A stretch of 64,000 bases of DNA from CAWINY01 sp963837635 (GTDB taxonomy: Bacteria > Acidobacteriota > Terriglobia > Terriglobales > Acidobacteriaceae). A program made the translations under genes and the position numbers. Position 1 is the first letter of the stretch, and each line of letters begins with the position of its first letter. The notes under the pieces are model-generated. The model searched no databases and was not told the origin of the DNA. It worked only from the letters and a program-made list of their open reading frames with translations. Positions 18,153-27,900 of this stretch are shown piece by piece. The stretch lies in assembly GCA_963837635.1 (NCBI GenBank), contig CAWINY010000004.1, positions 124,001 to 188,000 on the forward strand, in the 5' to 3' direction.

Positions 18153-18250
18153 TTAGCCCGGATAATTCGCGAAGTTGAAGACGCGAGAAGCCTCTTCTGC
18201 TACAAACATGTTGCTGAGACAGTGTTTGTGGTAACAGGAAAGGCTTCTGC

Positions 18251-19627
18251 GTGTTCGACGATAGCACGACACAGTGTTTGTTGTTCGCTGAGAGTTTTGC
18301 CAAGCCCGCCGCGTTGCAGTTCGATCAACGGCAAGGCAGTTCCGATGGCGGAGCCATCCTGCTGAAGGCGGCTGACCGCCGCTACGGATTGATCCGGAGT
18401 TTGGCCGAATGTCTGCGCGATAAGCGGCAAGCCGGCAAGGTCGATCATTCTTTGCGCGAGTTGTTGGCACAGCGCGTGTTCTCGATTGCCTGCGGCTATC
18501 CGGATGCCAACGACTCGGCCCGCCTGTCTGCCGACCCCATTCACAAGATGTTGCTCGACCGCGATCCGGTGGCGGGCCGCGATCTGGCTTCGCAGCCAAC
18601 CCTGTCGCGCTTTGAAAACGCCATTCGCCCAAGGGAACTCTACCGTTTGGGTGAAGCACTGGCCGATAGCGTGATCGGGCGCCATGCCCAGCGGTTGCGC
18701 GGACGCGCCCGCCGCGTCACCATCGACCTGGATCCAACCGACGACCCCACCCACGGCGCCCAGCAGCTATCGTTCTTCAACGGACACTATGACAGCTGGT
18801 GCTACCTGCCGGTGATGGGATTTGTGAGCTTCAACGACGAAGCCGAACAGTACCTATGCGCGGCGGTGCTGCGTCCCGGCAACGTGACCGCCGTGGTAGG
18901 AGCGATGGGAATTTTGCGTCGCCTGCTGAATATGATCCACTATTGCTTTCCGGGTGCGCGGATCCGCGTGCGCCTCGACGGCGGTTTCGCGCATCCCGAT
19001 CTGCTCGACTTCCTGGATGCAGAGCCCAACCTTGAGTACGTCATTGCGATGGCCAAAAACGCGGTGTTGAAGCGCAAGGCCAAACCAGCCATGCGGCAGG
19101 CCCGCCGGCTCTCGCGGCAGAGCGGAAAGACCGAACACATTTACGGCGAAGCCAACTATGCGGCCCAAACGTGGCCGCAACAACGTCGCATCATCATCAA
19201 GGCCGAGGTGGTGCGTGCCGAGGGTAAGAAGCCGAAAGATAATCCGCGCTTTGTCATCACCAACATGAAGCAGAGTCCGCAATGGCTCTATGAAAAGGTG
19301 TACTGCCAGCGTGGCGAAATAGAGAATCGAATAAAAGAACTGCACGATCTCCAGATCGACCGCACCAGTTGCAGCGACTTCTGGGCGAACCAGCTCCGCG
19401 TGCTGCTCACCGCTGCCGCCTACGTCCTGATGCAGGAACTACGGCTGCAAGCCGCGCACACCAGCTGTGCGCGAGCTCAGGTCTGGACCCTCCGGGAACG
19501 GTTGCTGAAACTGGGTGCCCGGGTGCTGGTTTCGGTTCGCCGCGTGGTCGTACACCTGCCCGCGTCGTTCCCGTTCCTGCCCACCTTCCGGCAAGTGGCG
19601 CTGGCACTGGGCGCCTCGCCCGGATAA
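18251..19627 (+). CDS. IS1380-family transposase
   Basis: The protein is 458 residues, the usual length of the family. DDE-type core: TIDLDPTDDPTHG (~157-169, first Asp), RLDGGFAHPDLLDFLD (second Asp), and YCQRGEIENRIKELH (catalytic Glu), with the family-typical C-terminal helices after it. The frame is intact. It sits between a truncated minus-strand gene (end ~18152) and a noncoding stretch. I could not place the terminal repeats with confidence. Confidence 0.93.
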   Translation: MFDDSTTQCLLFAESFAKPAALQFDQRQGSSDGGAILLKAADRRYGLIRSLAECLRDKRQAGKVDHSLRELLAQRVFSIACGYPDANDSARLSADPIHKMLLDRDPVAGRDLASQPTLSRFENAIRPRELYRLGEALADSVIGRHAQRLRGRARRVTIDLDPTDDPTHGAQQLSFFNGHYDSWCYLPVMGFVSFNDEAEQYLCAAVLRPGNVTAVVGAMGILRRLLNMIHYCFPGARIRVRLDGGFAHPDLLDFLDAEPNLEYVIAMAKNAVLKRKAKPAMRQARRLSRQSGKTEHIYGEANYAAQTWPQQRRIIIKAEVVRAEGKKPKDNPRFVITNMKQSPQWLYEKVYCQRGEIENRIKELHDLQIDRTSCSDFWANQLRVLLTAAAYVLMQELRLQAAHTSCARAQVWTLRERLLKLGARVLVSVRRVVVHLPASFPFLPTFRQVALALGASPG

Positions 19628-20456
19628 CGCGGCCTCGCAACGCCCCGAAACATAAGTTTCAAATGTTGCGCAAAATGGCGTACGAGGGAAAGCTTTGCTC
19701 GAAAAGCCACGCCATACCCATTTCGCACACACCCAAGCTCGTCGTCCCCGGTGATCCAACGAACATCACGCAGCAACGCGCATCTTCGCCGCAAAATCGC
19801 GGCGCCGACTACCGCTCGCGGCACCTTCACGAATAGTGCAGGTTAGGGCACATAGTCAACCTCCGGCCACGATGTCGGGAGATTCCCAGTTTCTTCCGGA
19901 ATGCCGCCGCAATCGCCGCTGGCGTAGCCCGGCCACCTCATTTTGGGGAATAGAACGGCTTTTCCGGCCTCATGCGGGGTGCCCCACCGCCCGCCACAAA
20001 AGATGGTTCTGATGCTCAATGAGCCCGCAGCAACATTTTTGACCAGCAGAACGGGGACATGTCCACCGGCGGTCGGCGGGGCGGCTGGAATCGGCTCATG
20101 GCGCAAAGTCCGGGGCGTGGCATCGGTGGCGATATTCCCATTGTTTACCGCTTTCCTTGACCGTCCCGAGAGTCATCGCCAGTCCGGTCAGCAACTGGCA
20201 GGACGCCTCCCGATGGGCGGCAACCTGCGGAACAAGTTCCGGGGGTTGAAAGAGCGGGCAGAGGCAACAAATGACTACCCAGCCACAGGTCGTAACCCCG
20301 TAACTCGGCGCAGCAAGGGGGACCTGCTGTTGGGCAGGTACGGAACGAGTCGGTCGAGCAGTAGGTCAATCGGGGGCTGCTCTTCTGATTGGGCTGCTCC
20401 TCCTGGTCGGACGGGGCAAGGCCCTGAGGAGTATCGTAAAGCGGTTTGAAATCCCC
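19628..20456. other. 830-base stretch without a supported gene
   Basis: Part of this is presumably the right end of the IS1380 element. The frames present (plus 19943-20449, minus 19843-20106) lack ribosome binding sites and known motifs, and the antisense of the next gene accounts for one. I see no RNA gene. Confidence 0.4.
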
Positions 20457-21164
20457 ATGAGAATGTTCACCCAGAACGAGCCACTGACGGACGCCGAACT
20501 TGACCGCCTCGGAGACTTCCTCAAAAGTTGCAAGGGCGGCAGAGCCATGAATATCGAGCAGGTCGATGGGTTCTTCGCGGCGCTTATTGCAGGCCCGGAG
20601 ACCGTGATGCCGAGCGAATATTACCCGGAAGTCTTCGGCGGTGAGATGTCGGACGTTTGCGAGTTCGGTAGCCTCGATGAAGCCAACGAAATCTTGGGAC
20701 TGATGATGCGTCACTGGAACTCCGTCGCAGCGACCCTGCATAAGGGCGATGTTTACGTGCCGCTCCTGCTGGAGGACGAGAACGGCGTTGCCCTTGGCAA
20801 CGACTGGGCTCGCGGGTTCATGCGAGGCATGGGCATGCGGCACGATGCCTGGGCTAAGTTGGTCAACGACGAGGCACACGTCGGTTGCCTGATCCCGATG
20901 ATGATGCTCTATCACGAGCACGACGAAGACCCCGAGATGCGGCCTGAGCCGATCAGCCCGGAGAAGCGCGAAGAGATCATCGTGCACATGGCGGCTGGGC
21001 TGGTGAGGACATACGAGTATTTCCGGGCGCATAGGGAAGCCTACGCGGGCCCCCACACGAGAGAGCACCGGCGCACGGCATCGAAGGTCGGGCGGAACGA
21101 ACCATGCCCGTGCGGCTCAGGGAAGAAATACAAGAAATGCTGCGGCGGGGCGACCGTGAACTGA
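20457..21164 (+). CDS. YecA/UPF0149-family protein with C-terminal SEC-C zinc motif
   Basis: The protein is 235 residues. The N-terminal ~170 residues match the UPF0149/YgfB-YecA pattern (LTDAELDRLGDFL, then MNIEQVDGFFAALIAGP and WARGFMRGM). The C-terminus carries the SEC-C motif KVGRNEPCPCGSGKKYKKCC (residues ~211-230), a zinc-binding module also found at the SecA tail that can contact SecB or ribosomes. The role of YecA-type proteins is poorly defined; a chaperone or ribosome-associated role is inference. No ribosome binding site stands out before the ATG at 20457. Confidence 0.85.
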   Translation: MRMFTQNEPLTDAELDRLGDFLKSCKGGRAMNIEQVDGFFAALIAGPETVMPSEYYPEVFGGEMSDVCEFGSLDEANEILGLMMRHWNSVAATLHKGDVYVPLLLEDENGVALGNDWARGFMRGMGMRHDAWAKLVNDEAHVGCLIPMMMLYHEHDEDPEMRPEPISPEKREEIIVHMAAGLVRTYEYFRAHREAYAGPHTREHRRTASKVGRNEPCPCGSGKKYKKCCGGATVN

Positions 21165-21251
21165 GCGCCTGCTCCTGATTCCGCGGACAGAAGACTGTCG
21201 ATCCCTCGCCATGATCCGCTCGGCGGCGGCACCCGTGCCCGTAACGAAGCG

Positions 21252-21697
21252 TCACACGCCAATGTCCTCGTTCCAAAGGCCGGGATTTTGCCGAATGAAA
21301 TCCACCATCAGCCGGATGCATTCCTCGTTCTGGAGCACCTCGACGGACACGCCACGAGAACGAAGAAGCTCCTCCTCGCCCACAAATGTCCGGTTTTCGC
21401 CCACGACCACACCGGAATTCCGTATAGGAGGATCGCTCCTGAGCACATCGCGCACGGCGACAGGGTGGTATAGAGCACGGATTCCCGGTAGACGGATGCG
21501 CCCCGGCGACCGGCGTTCTCCAAGGCGTCCATCTCGCCGTGCAGGATGGCGCTGCCGCGCTGCACGCGCCGGTTGTGACCTCGACCAAGGATTTTGCCGC
21601 CGTGCACGATCACCGAACCGATGGGAATGCCGCCTTCTCGGAGTCCCAGTTGTGCTTCTTCGATTGCTGCTTCGAGAAATGGGTCCATGGGAACCAT
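21252..21697 (-). pseudogene. Cytosine/nucleoside deaminase with a frameshift
   Basis: The first part (from the ATG at 21697 or 21688) reads FLEAAIEEAQLGLREGGIPI, then HGEMDALE (zinc-binding His and catalytic Glu) and PCAMCSGA (two zinc-binding Cys). This is the layout of yeast-type cytosine deaminases and related CDA-fold deaminases. Near 21415 the frame changes: the C-terminal half (VVVGENRTFVGEEELLRSRG to NEDIGV) continues in another frame down to 21252. One missing base in the codon after GIP explains it. With that base restored the protein has ~148 residues, normal for the family. It is a recent pseudogene or a sequence error, because both halves are otherwise intact. Confidence 0.8.
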
Positions 21698-21981
21698 TGT
21701 CGTCGCTGGTCCGGATAAGGAAAAGAGGCGCGTGATTTCAGGTGACTCGCTTCGCTAACTGGCTGTTTTCAGGTCCCGCCCGAGCCAGCTCTGCGGCCCC
21801 GAGAAGAACTCGTCGGCTGCGGCACGCTCCAGCCATGGGTAATGGCCACCGTGGGAAGGCTCTTGGGTTCGAGGGGTGAGCCCGAGGAATCTCGGTACAA
21901 CTTCGGTACAAATGAGGGAGAGAAAGAAGGGTCTTGCCGTCCCTAAGCGACACCAAGCAAAGCACTTAGAGTTTTTAATTT

Positions 21982-22031
<50 letters not shown>

Positions 22032-22276
22032 TTTATTTTCAAGCACTTACGATCTCATCAAGGCACAAAATAGTGAACCCCTGGAATCGCACCAGGGGGT
22101 CAATTACGCGCTCACTCGTCCCTGCATTCAATGACTTCCGAATGTGAATTCCAGAGTTACGGCTGTGGAGCCAAAAAAGCGACGGGGTTTACACAAAAGG
22201 GTTTACATTCTCTCGGCATTTGATCTCGACGAAACCTAGTTTCGCCGTAAGCGTCGTCTGATGGCCGTCTAGACGG

Positions 22277-22477
22277 GTAAATGCGGAAACGAGTGACCAC
22301 GGCCTTGCTGAACGACAGGCGCGGTTCGGAGCAATACCAAGCGACGAATTCATCGATGGCACGGCGATACTCGCGCTGAGAGCCGGGCGATGACAGGCTA
22401 CCGATTACCGCCGCCCTGGCGTGTTCCAAATCGGGAAGACCGAGTTTGGTTTTAGGTCGAGCTGGCTCCGCTTGTTC
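22277..22477 (-). pseudogene. Tyrosine integrase, N-terminal fragment
   Basis: The minus frame reads KTKLGLPDLEHARAAVIG, then REYRRAIDEFVAWYCSEPR and SFSKAVVTRFRIY. This is the SAM-like core-binding N-terminus of phage-type (XerC/D-like) integrases. After FRIY the reading frame continues only as unrelated sequence, and the catalytic R-H-R-Y domain is missing. A stop lies in frame upstream. It sits 250-450 bases inside the left attachment site, the usual position of an island integrase. Confidence 0.7.
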
Positions 22478-22644
22478 CTACGCTTCATGGCTGCCGCCTC
22501 CCTGACGACAGCCATGAGCTTAAGGACCCCTCGCCCCCGGGATCCCGAATTGGCGCCTAGCCCGTTTTCCCAACATCTGGCCACTTCCCCGGACCCGGAT
22601 TGGTAGCTAGAAGTGGATTACCAATGATATGGGCGCAGGACTGA

Positions 22645-23060
22645 TCAGGCCGATGATGTCCGCCTGCCCCGCGACAGGCCGCCACGAAGGAATCCCTCCA
22701 GTCCGCTGGCAAGTTGCTTAAGCGTGTTGACAGACAACACGGATATGCCGCTGGCGTCCAGGACAGTGCTTCCCATGTTCGTGCTGCCGTCCATGAACGT
22801 CACACTTCCGGTTGGAGTTCCGGTGCCACTGAAGGTAACGGTGGCGGTAAACGTCACGCCATTCTGCAGCAGAACCGCCGTCGCGCTCGTCTGCAGTGCG
22901 ACGTTGGAGGTATTACCGATTACCGTCTCGTCGCTGCTGCCCAGGCGGCGTTCGTTCTGCCGAAATACACACACGCCAGAAACACGAGTAGGATAACAAT
23001 AATGTGTCTTGCCGCGATCAAAAGACTTCGGGTGGACAGCGACGGCATGAGTGCATCCAT
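22645..23060 (-). pseudogene. Broken exported protein with one bacterial Ig-like domain
   Basis: The ATG at 23060 (gaggac before it) begins a signal peptide (positive start, hydrophobic IIVILLVFLACVYF, AWA cleavage region) that ends at a stop after ~45 residues. In another frame the sequence goes on as TSATAVLLQNGVTFTATVTF, then GTPTGSVTFMDG and DASGISVLSVNTL, a Big_3_5-type Ig-like repeat. It then runs into an unrelated short tail. It lies downstream of the TpsB gene and looks like a frameshifted and truncated fragment of a large repeat protein. Confidence 0.55.
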
Positions 23061-23269
23061 GGTGTCCTCGGAGATTACTCTGCACCGGAGCGGGCAAGTT
23101 TCAAGCGAGCGTAAGATGCTTGCCTTGCTCCAGGTCCCAATAACATTGTGTAAGAACCCTCTCACCACGAGCGGATTAAACCGCCTGTGGTGCGCACCGG
23201 TTCGCCCAGGGGCGATCCCGCCACACGGAACTTCTTGCGGGCCCGGTGTTTCCCTACAGGTATTTCGGT

Positions 23270-24961
23270 TCACTCACTCTGTCCGGTTGGCCGGACCGCA
23301 CCTGTACTTGGCGCGGACGACCGGCGAGGAAAGCCAAAGGTCGATTGCACGTAGAAATGAACCCCGACATCCGATATGCCTGCCTTGTTCCGCAAAGGAA
23401 CTCCAAAATCTATGCGGCCGGACATCCGATTTGAGAGCCTACACACAAAGCCAAACCCGCTGCTCAGCAATTTTGTATCCTGAGACTTGGTTGAGCTATT
23501 GAAGCCCTCATCGAAAACGGCTCCGCCATCGACGAAAGCTGCCATTTTTATCCGTTTCTTCACCCACGCGTTCGGCAGGACAGGGAAATCGAGTTCCCCT
23601 GTTGCCGCATATCCACGATCGCCGATCAGGGTGGCTTCCGGATAGCCACGCACCGTGGCGGCGCCGCCAATCTGTATTTGTTCAATTGGAGCCAGAGGAT
23701 TCAGTGCACTGACCTGGCCGGAAGCCCGAAAAATAGCAATGACATTGGGGGAAAACACCAGCGTGCGTGTCAGCGAGCCGTTGTAGCGGAAAAACTCCCG
23801 TCCGCCGCCTAGCTCGTAGAATCCCCCGTTGAAGATGTTGCTCGCCGACCACGCCCCGTGTCCATCAAGCCGCTGAAAATCCGAGCTTAGCTCCAGGCTC
23901 CGCACCACGGCTCGAGATAAAGGAAAGCCTTCGCTGGAGAGGAGCGATGTTTTGTAGTGCGCGGAAAGAGAGGTGAATAAAGTATTGTTTGCCCGCACAA
24001 GCACGGGAACACTCAACCTGAGCGCCGCATCGTTCGAATGTCCCACTATACCCGCGCTGCCTAGCACGCCGCCGTTCAAGGCGATGGTGCTGTAATTGAA
24101 AAGCGCGCCGAGTCTTATACCTCGAGTACCCAACGGCAGGCTATAGCTGCCGCTCCCTCCAAGAGTGCCATCCGCTCCTAGGAAGCTGACCGCCAGCGGA
24201 TCGCGGTTTCCGAATAGACTTCTGTAAGTAGCGTTTATACCAGCCCGATATAGTCCAATCGTGTCGCGCCCGGCATTATCAGAAAAAGTCGTAATTTCAA
24301 GATCATGCTGCCCCTCAGCCTGAAGCGATACATCGGTGCTGCCGAACTGTGCTCCGGGTTGGAGGACAGTACGCAGTTTGATGTCGTTGGTCACATTGAA
24401 ATACGCCAAGGATTGCTGTAAATCCTCGAGCTTCAGGATTTCTCCGCCGTTTATTGGAACACGGTTCAGAAAATATGAGTCTCTGGTATGCGTAGTATTC
24501 TGTACCGTCACTTTGCCAACCCGACCCTCGATTAAGCGAATGTTGACCACCCCATCGTGCACGGTTTGGGCCGGTAGCACCGCTCGCGCGGTGCTGTAAC
24601 CCTTGGCAGCGTACAGCCGGTTGATTTTGTCAATTAACTCGGAAAGCTCGGCCCTCGTGACCCGCCTCTTCTGGTAGCCGGAAATAAGGTTGCGAATCTC
24701 GTCCGGGGTCAAAATAGCGGACTTGTCCGTAACAATTTCAGTAACCAGCAATGAAGAGGAAGCAGCTATATCGGCCGTGAAAGCATGCGAAGCGTCAGAC
24801 GATGAAGGGACGTTAGATTCTACCGGCGGGCTGACGCCTCCGGCAGGGGGGCCCATGACCCCCTGCGCTTCGACCGGTCGCTGTGTCCATGCAGCCGAGG
24901 GCCATAGCAACGATAAGGCGAGCAGCGGTAGTCCAATCTTTTTCCACGCCACGATTTTCAC
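23270..24961 (-). CDS. TpsB outer-membrane transporter (ShlB/FhaC/HecB family)
   Basis: The protein is 563 residues with a GTG start that overlaps the tpsA stop by 4 bases (GTGA, 24958-24961), so the pair is translationally coupled. A signal peptide (residues ~1-26) and Pro-rich linker lead to a POTRA domain (~84-155: LTPDEIRNLISGYQ, YAAKGYSTARAVLPAQ, GVVNIRLIEGRVG). A second POTRA-like segment (~156-215) precedes a 16-strand barrel domain. VRGYPEATLIGDRG near residue 445 is the conserved VRGY tip of the plug loop L6. It secretes the adjacent TpsA protein across the outer membrane without other energy input. Length and motifs suggest it is functional. Confidence 0.93.
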   Translation of the reverse strand: MKIVAWKKIGLPLLALSLLWPSAAWTQRPVEAQGVMGPPAGGVSPPVESNVPSSSDASHAFTADIAASSSLLVTEIVTDKSAILTPDEIRNLISGYQKRRVTRAELSELIDKINRLYAAKGYSTARAVLPAQTVHDGVVNIRLIEGRVGKVTVQNTTHTRDSYFLNRVPINGGEILKLEDLQQSLAYFNVTNDIKLRTVLQPGAQFGSTDVSLQAEGQHDLEITTFSDNAGRDTIGLYRAGINATYRSLFGNRDPLAVSFLGADGTLGGSGSYSLPLGTRGIRLGALFNYSTIALNGGVLGSAGIVGHSNDAALRLSVPVLVRANNTLFTSLSAHYKTSLLSSEGFPLSRAVVRSLELSSDFQRLDGHGAWSASNIFNGGFYELGGGREFFRYNGSLTRTLVFSPNVIAIFRASGQVSALNPLAPIEQIQIGGAATVRGYPEATLIGDRGYAATGELDFPVLPNAWVKKRIKMAAFVDGGAVFDEGFNSSTKSQDTKLLSSGFGFVCRLSNRMSGRIDFGVPLRNKAGISDVGVHFYVQSTFGFPRRSSAPSTGAVRPTGQSE

Positions 24962-27900
24962 TCTGTGGCCCCCCTGTTTTCGTCCACCACGAGGTTCTCC
25001 GAGTTCAGCCCTTTCCTGAGGCCCAGATTCTTCTCGCGATCCCGGTGCTCCTTGGTTCCCAAGCTGTTGGCTTGCACGATCCCAGGGTCGAGGGGGCGTT
25101 GGTTAAATCCACCCTTGGTAGTAGTGATATCGAGGAAAAGCGGATTCGTAGGCCAAGTATGGATGAGGCGCAGGATGTGGGCGACATCGGCGGTCAAATC
25201 TAGGCTACTTCCGACAAACATGTTGCTGATGGTTGCCACACCACCTGCGCCGCCGAGTATGGCTTTGAAGTTGTTGGCGTCTACCTGGCCGATATTCAAG
25301 AGTTTTCCATTTACCAGCAGGAGCACGTCTTGAGGAGCGCTAACTTGCTGTATGAATCCGTTGCCGTTATCTACCAAGACGCTGACGCTGCCATTGCCGC
25401 TGAGGATATTTTGTGCATTCAAGTCACCGCCGATCTGCCGCAGATAGACGCTCGATCCTGCGGAAGCATTCAAGATTCCGGTTGACTCGGTTGACAGCCA
25501 GCTACCAGAGCTGCCGATAGAGCCGCCGATTGCCGTCAACGTCACGTTGCGGCCGGAAATGTTCGGCTGGAATGTGGGGCTGGCACTTACGATCGAGCCT
25601 GTGCTGGTTATCGCCACGTCGCCCGTTTGCGAAATCACGTTCCCCAGGCTGATGTCTCCGTTGTTTGCTGTCAGCGCGATAGACCCGCCAGCTTGCGCAT
25701 TTAATACCCCGAGGGGACACGTCATCTCGATACCGAGGTTCGGACCAATGCCGCCTATCGCCGTCAGTTCGATATTTTTGGAATTGATTAGCGTGACCCC
25801 GCTCGGTCCCGTGATATCCGCCCCGCTACTTATCGAGACTGTTCCATTGGGATCGCTCACCTGCTTCTGAAGCTCGACGGAGGTCGAGTCGCTGGACAGA
25901 GTAATCTGCCCGGACTGCGAGCCATACGAGCCCGGAGTTGTGGTAACCGTTCCATTCAGCGCGATGTTGATATCTCCAGTACTGCCGGGGTTCAATATGC
26001 TGTTGGTGGCGAGGGGCAGGTTTGAGTGATTGGTGATCGTAATGTCGCTAGCTCCCTTCAGAGCCGCCACGGTACCGCTTCCCGCAAGGCTGCCAGTTCC
26101 AGTGATGCTTATTCCTGAGCGCGAAGCGTCGATGTCGCTGATCTGGAGGACGCTTCCGGCGGATTGGACATAGTTGAGGTCCGTACTGCCGGCGCCGGCC
26201 GCGCTCACAATGGAGGTGAGGGTGCCATCTGCATTTGCAGTGACGCTGATGGTCTGGAACCCGCTGCTCAAAACACCATTGATGGTAAGAGCCGGTATTG
26301 CGCCGCTCACACCATTTAGAACCGCGTTGACCTTACCTCCAGCTCCCACCCAGTCACCGGATGGAATCTGATAGTCGCCGTTCACCTGCGTTTGACTGCC
26401 GTTCGAGGAAATAATCCCCGGATTCAAGCTCAGGTTAATGTCTCCGCCAGCCACAATGTTGTTCAACTGGAGCGGAACGGAGGAGACCACAGGCGTACTA
26501 CCTCCGGTGACGGGCGTAGCATCCGGCGTGAGATTGATGTCGATGTCGTTGCGGGCCACGGCCGAGAGTTGCCCCGGCAATAACGTTGTGCTAAGGCTCT
26601 GCAGTGAGGGCGTAAGGAACAGGTTCATAGGAGACAATTGCAGGTCGGAAGCAGGGCATCCGGCGGTCAAGCACGCCATATCACCGCCCACGCTGCCGAT
26701 ACTTCCGTGTGGCGCGTCCAAGGTCGCGGAAGTGACCTGAATCCTGCTTCCCTGGGCGTCGAGAATACTGCCGCCCTGATTGGTCACGGTGAGGCTTCCC
26801 GCAGGATTCAGAACGTTTCCAGCAAAAACAACGTTGGAACCACTGTTGTTCTCGATAGTAATCGGCATTAGGCCGATGGAAGTGTTCAACGAGTTGGTTG
26901 CGGCATTGATGGTGATGTTCGACGACGAACCGCCTGAGGACTCTGTCGTGATGCCCTGGAGGACGAGGTTAAGATCGGAGTTGTTGACGATCTCCGCGCT
27001 GGGATTCACGGTCATATTTCCTTGCACCGTCCCACCCGGCGCGTTCAGCGTGATCGTTGCTGGCAAGAGTTGGTTGCCGTTAACGGGCTGCAAAACGATA
27101 TTGCTGCCATCCTCGCCCTGCACGGGGAAGCTGCCGGTGTAACTGCCGTCGGGATTGATGGTCAAATCGGCCAACTGCTCCAGCGTGCTGTTCAGGGTGA
27201 TTGTGTTGGTGAAATTGGGAGATCCGGAGGTCTCCTGGTAGCCCGTTCCCCCGCAATAAAATCCCAGCGTAGCCACGCACAGGATATAGTCAGTCCACTC
27301 AGAGCTTGCAGTATTGGAATAGACGCTGGTCGAAGGCACGGTGGAGTTGATCGCGAGACTATTGGTCTTGAGCGTGGAACCCTGGTCGGCCTGGACCAAA
27401 GCAGTCAATGTCGAAATGTTGTTCGAATGGGCATCGGAGATGGGTACAATGCCCGCCTCCGCTTCGTTATACGCATAGGTAGACAAGCCACCTGAGGCCA
27501 CCTCCGCGTTCAGCGCCAGCGAATTGGTCCCCTCCACGGTCGCGCCGCCAAAAACCTCCACCGTGGCCGTCCCCGTTGCGTTCAGATTCGACGTTGCATA
27601 AGCGCCGACGCCGAGCGCGGCACTTGCGGTCGCGGCAGAACTCGCGCCCGCATCAAACGTGGGCAAGAGAGCTGAAATCGTGGTTGTCTGGCCCTCCACA
27701 GTGGCGCCGGAATCCAAGTCCGTCGTGACGGTTGCGTTGACGGTGGTGTTTGCCGTCGCATGGCTGACCGCCACCCCTGAAAATCCGTTGGAATTACTCG
27801 CATATGCGTAAGCAAGGTCCGCGCCTATCGCGTTGACCTGAAGGTTCCCGCTCAGGGCTTGCAGGTCCGAGCCGTTCTGGAGAGTGGTTGTGGTGTTGTC

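Noticed and set aside
19843..20106. 87-codon minus-strand frame near the IS1380 element
   Set aside because: Partly protein-like composition but no ribosome binding site, motif or partner; not enough to call a gene.
20145..21068. 307-codon minus-strand frame
   Set aside because: It is antisense to the YecA/SEC-C gene and has no motif.
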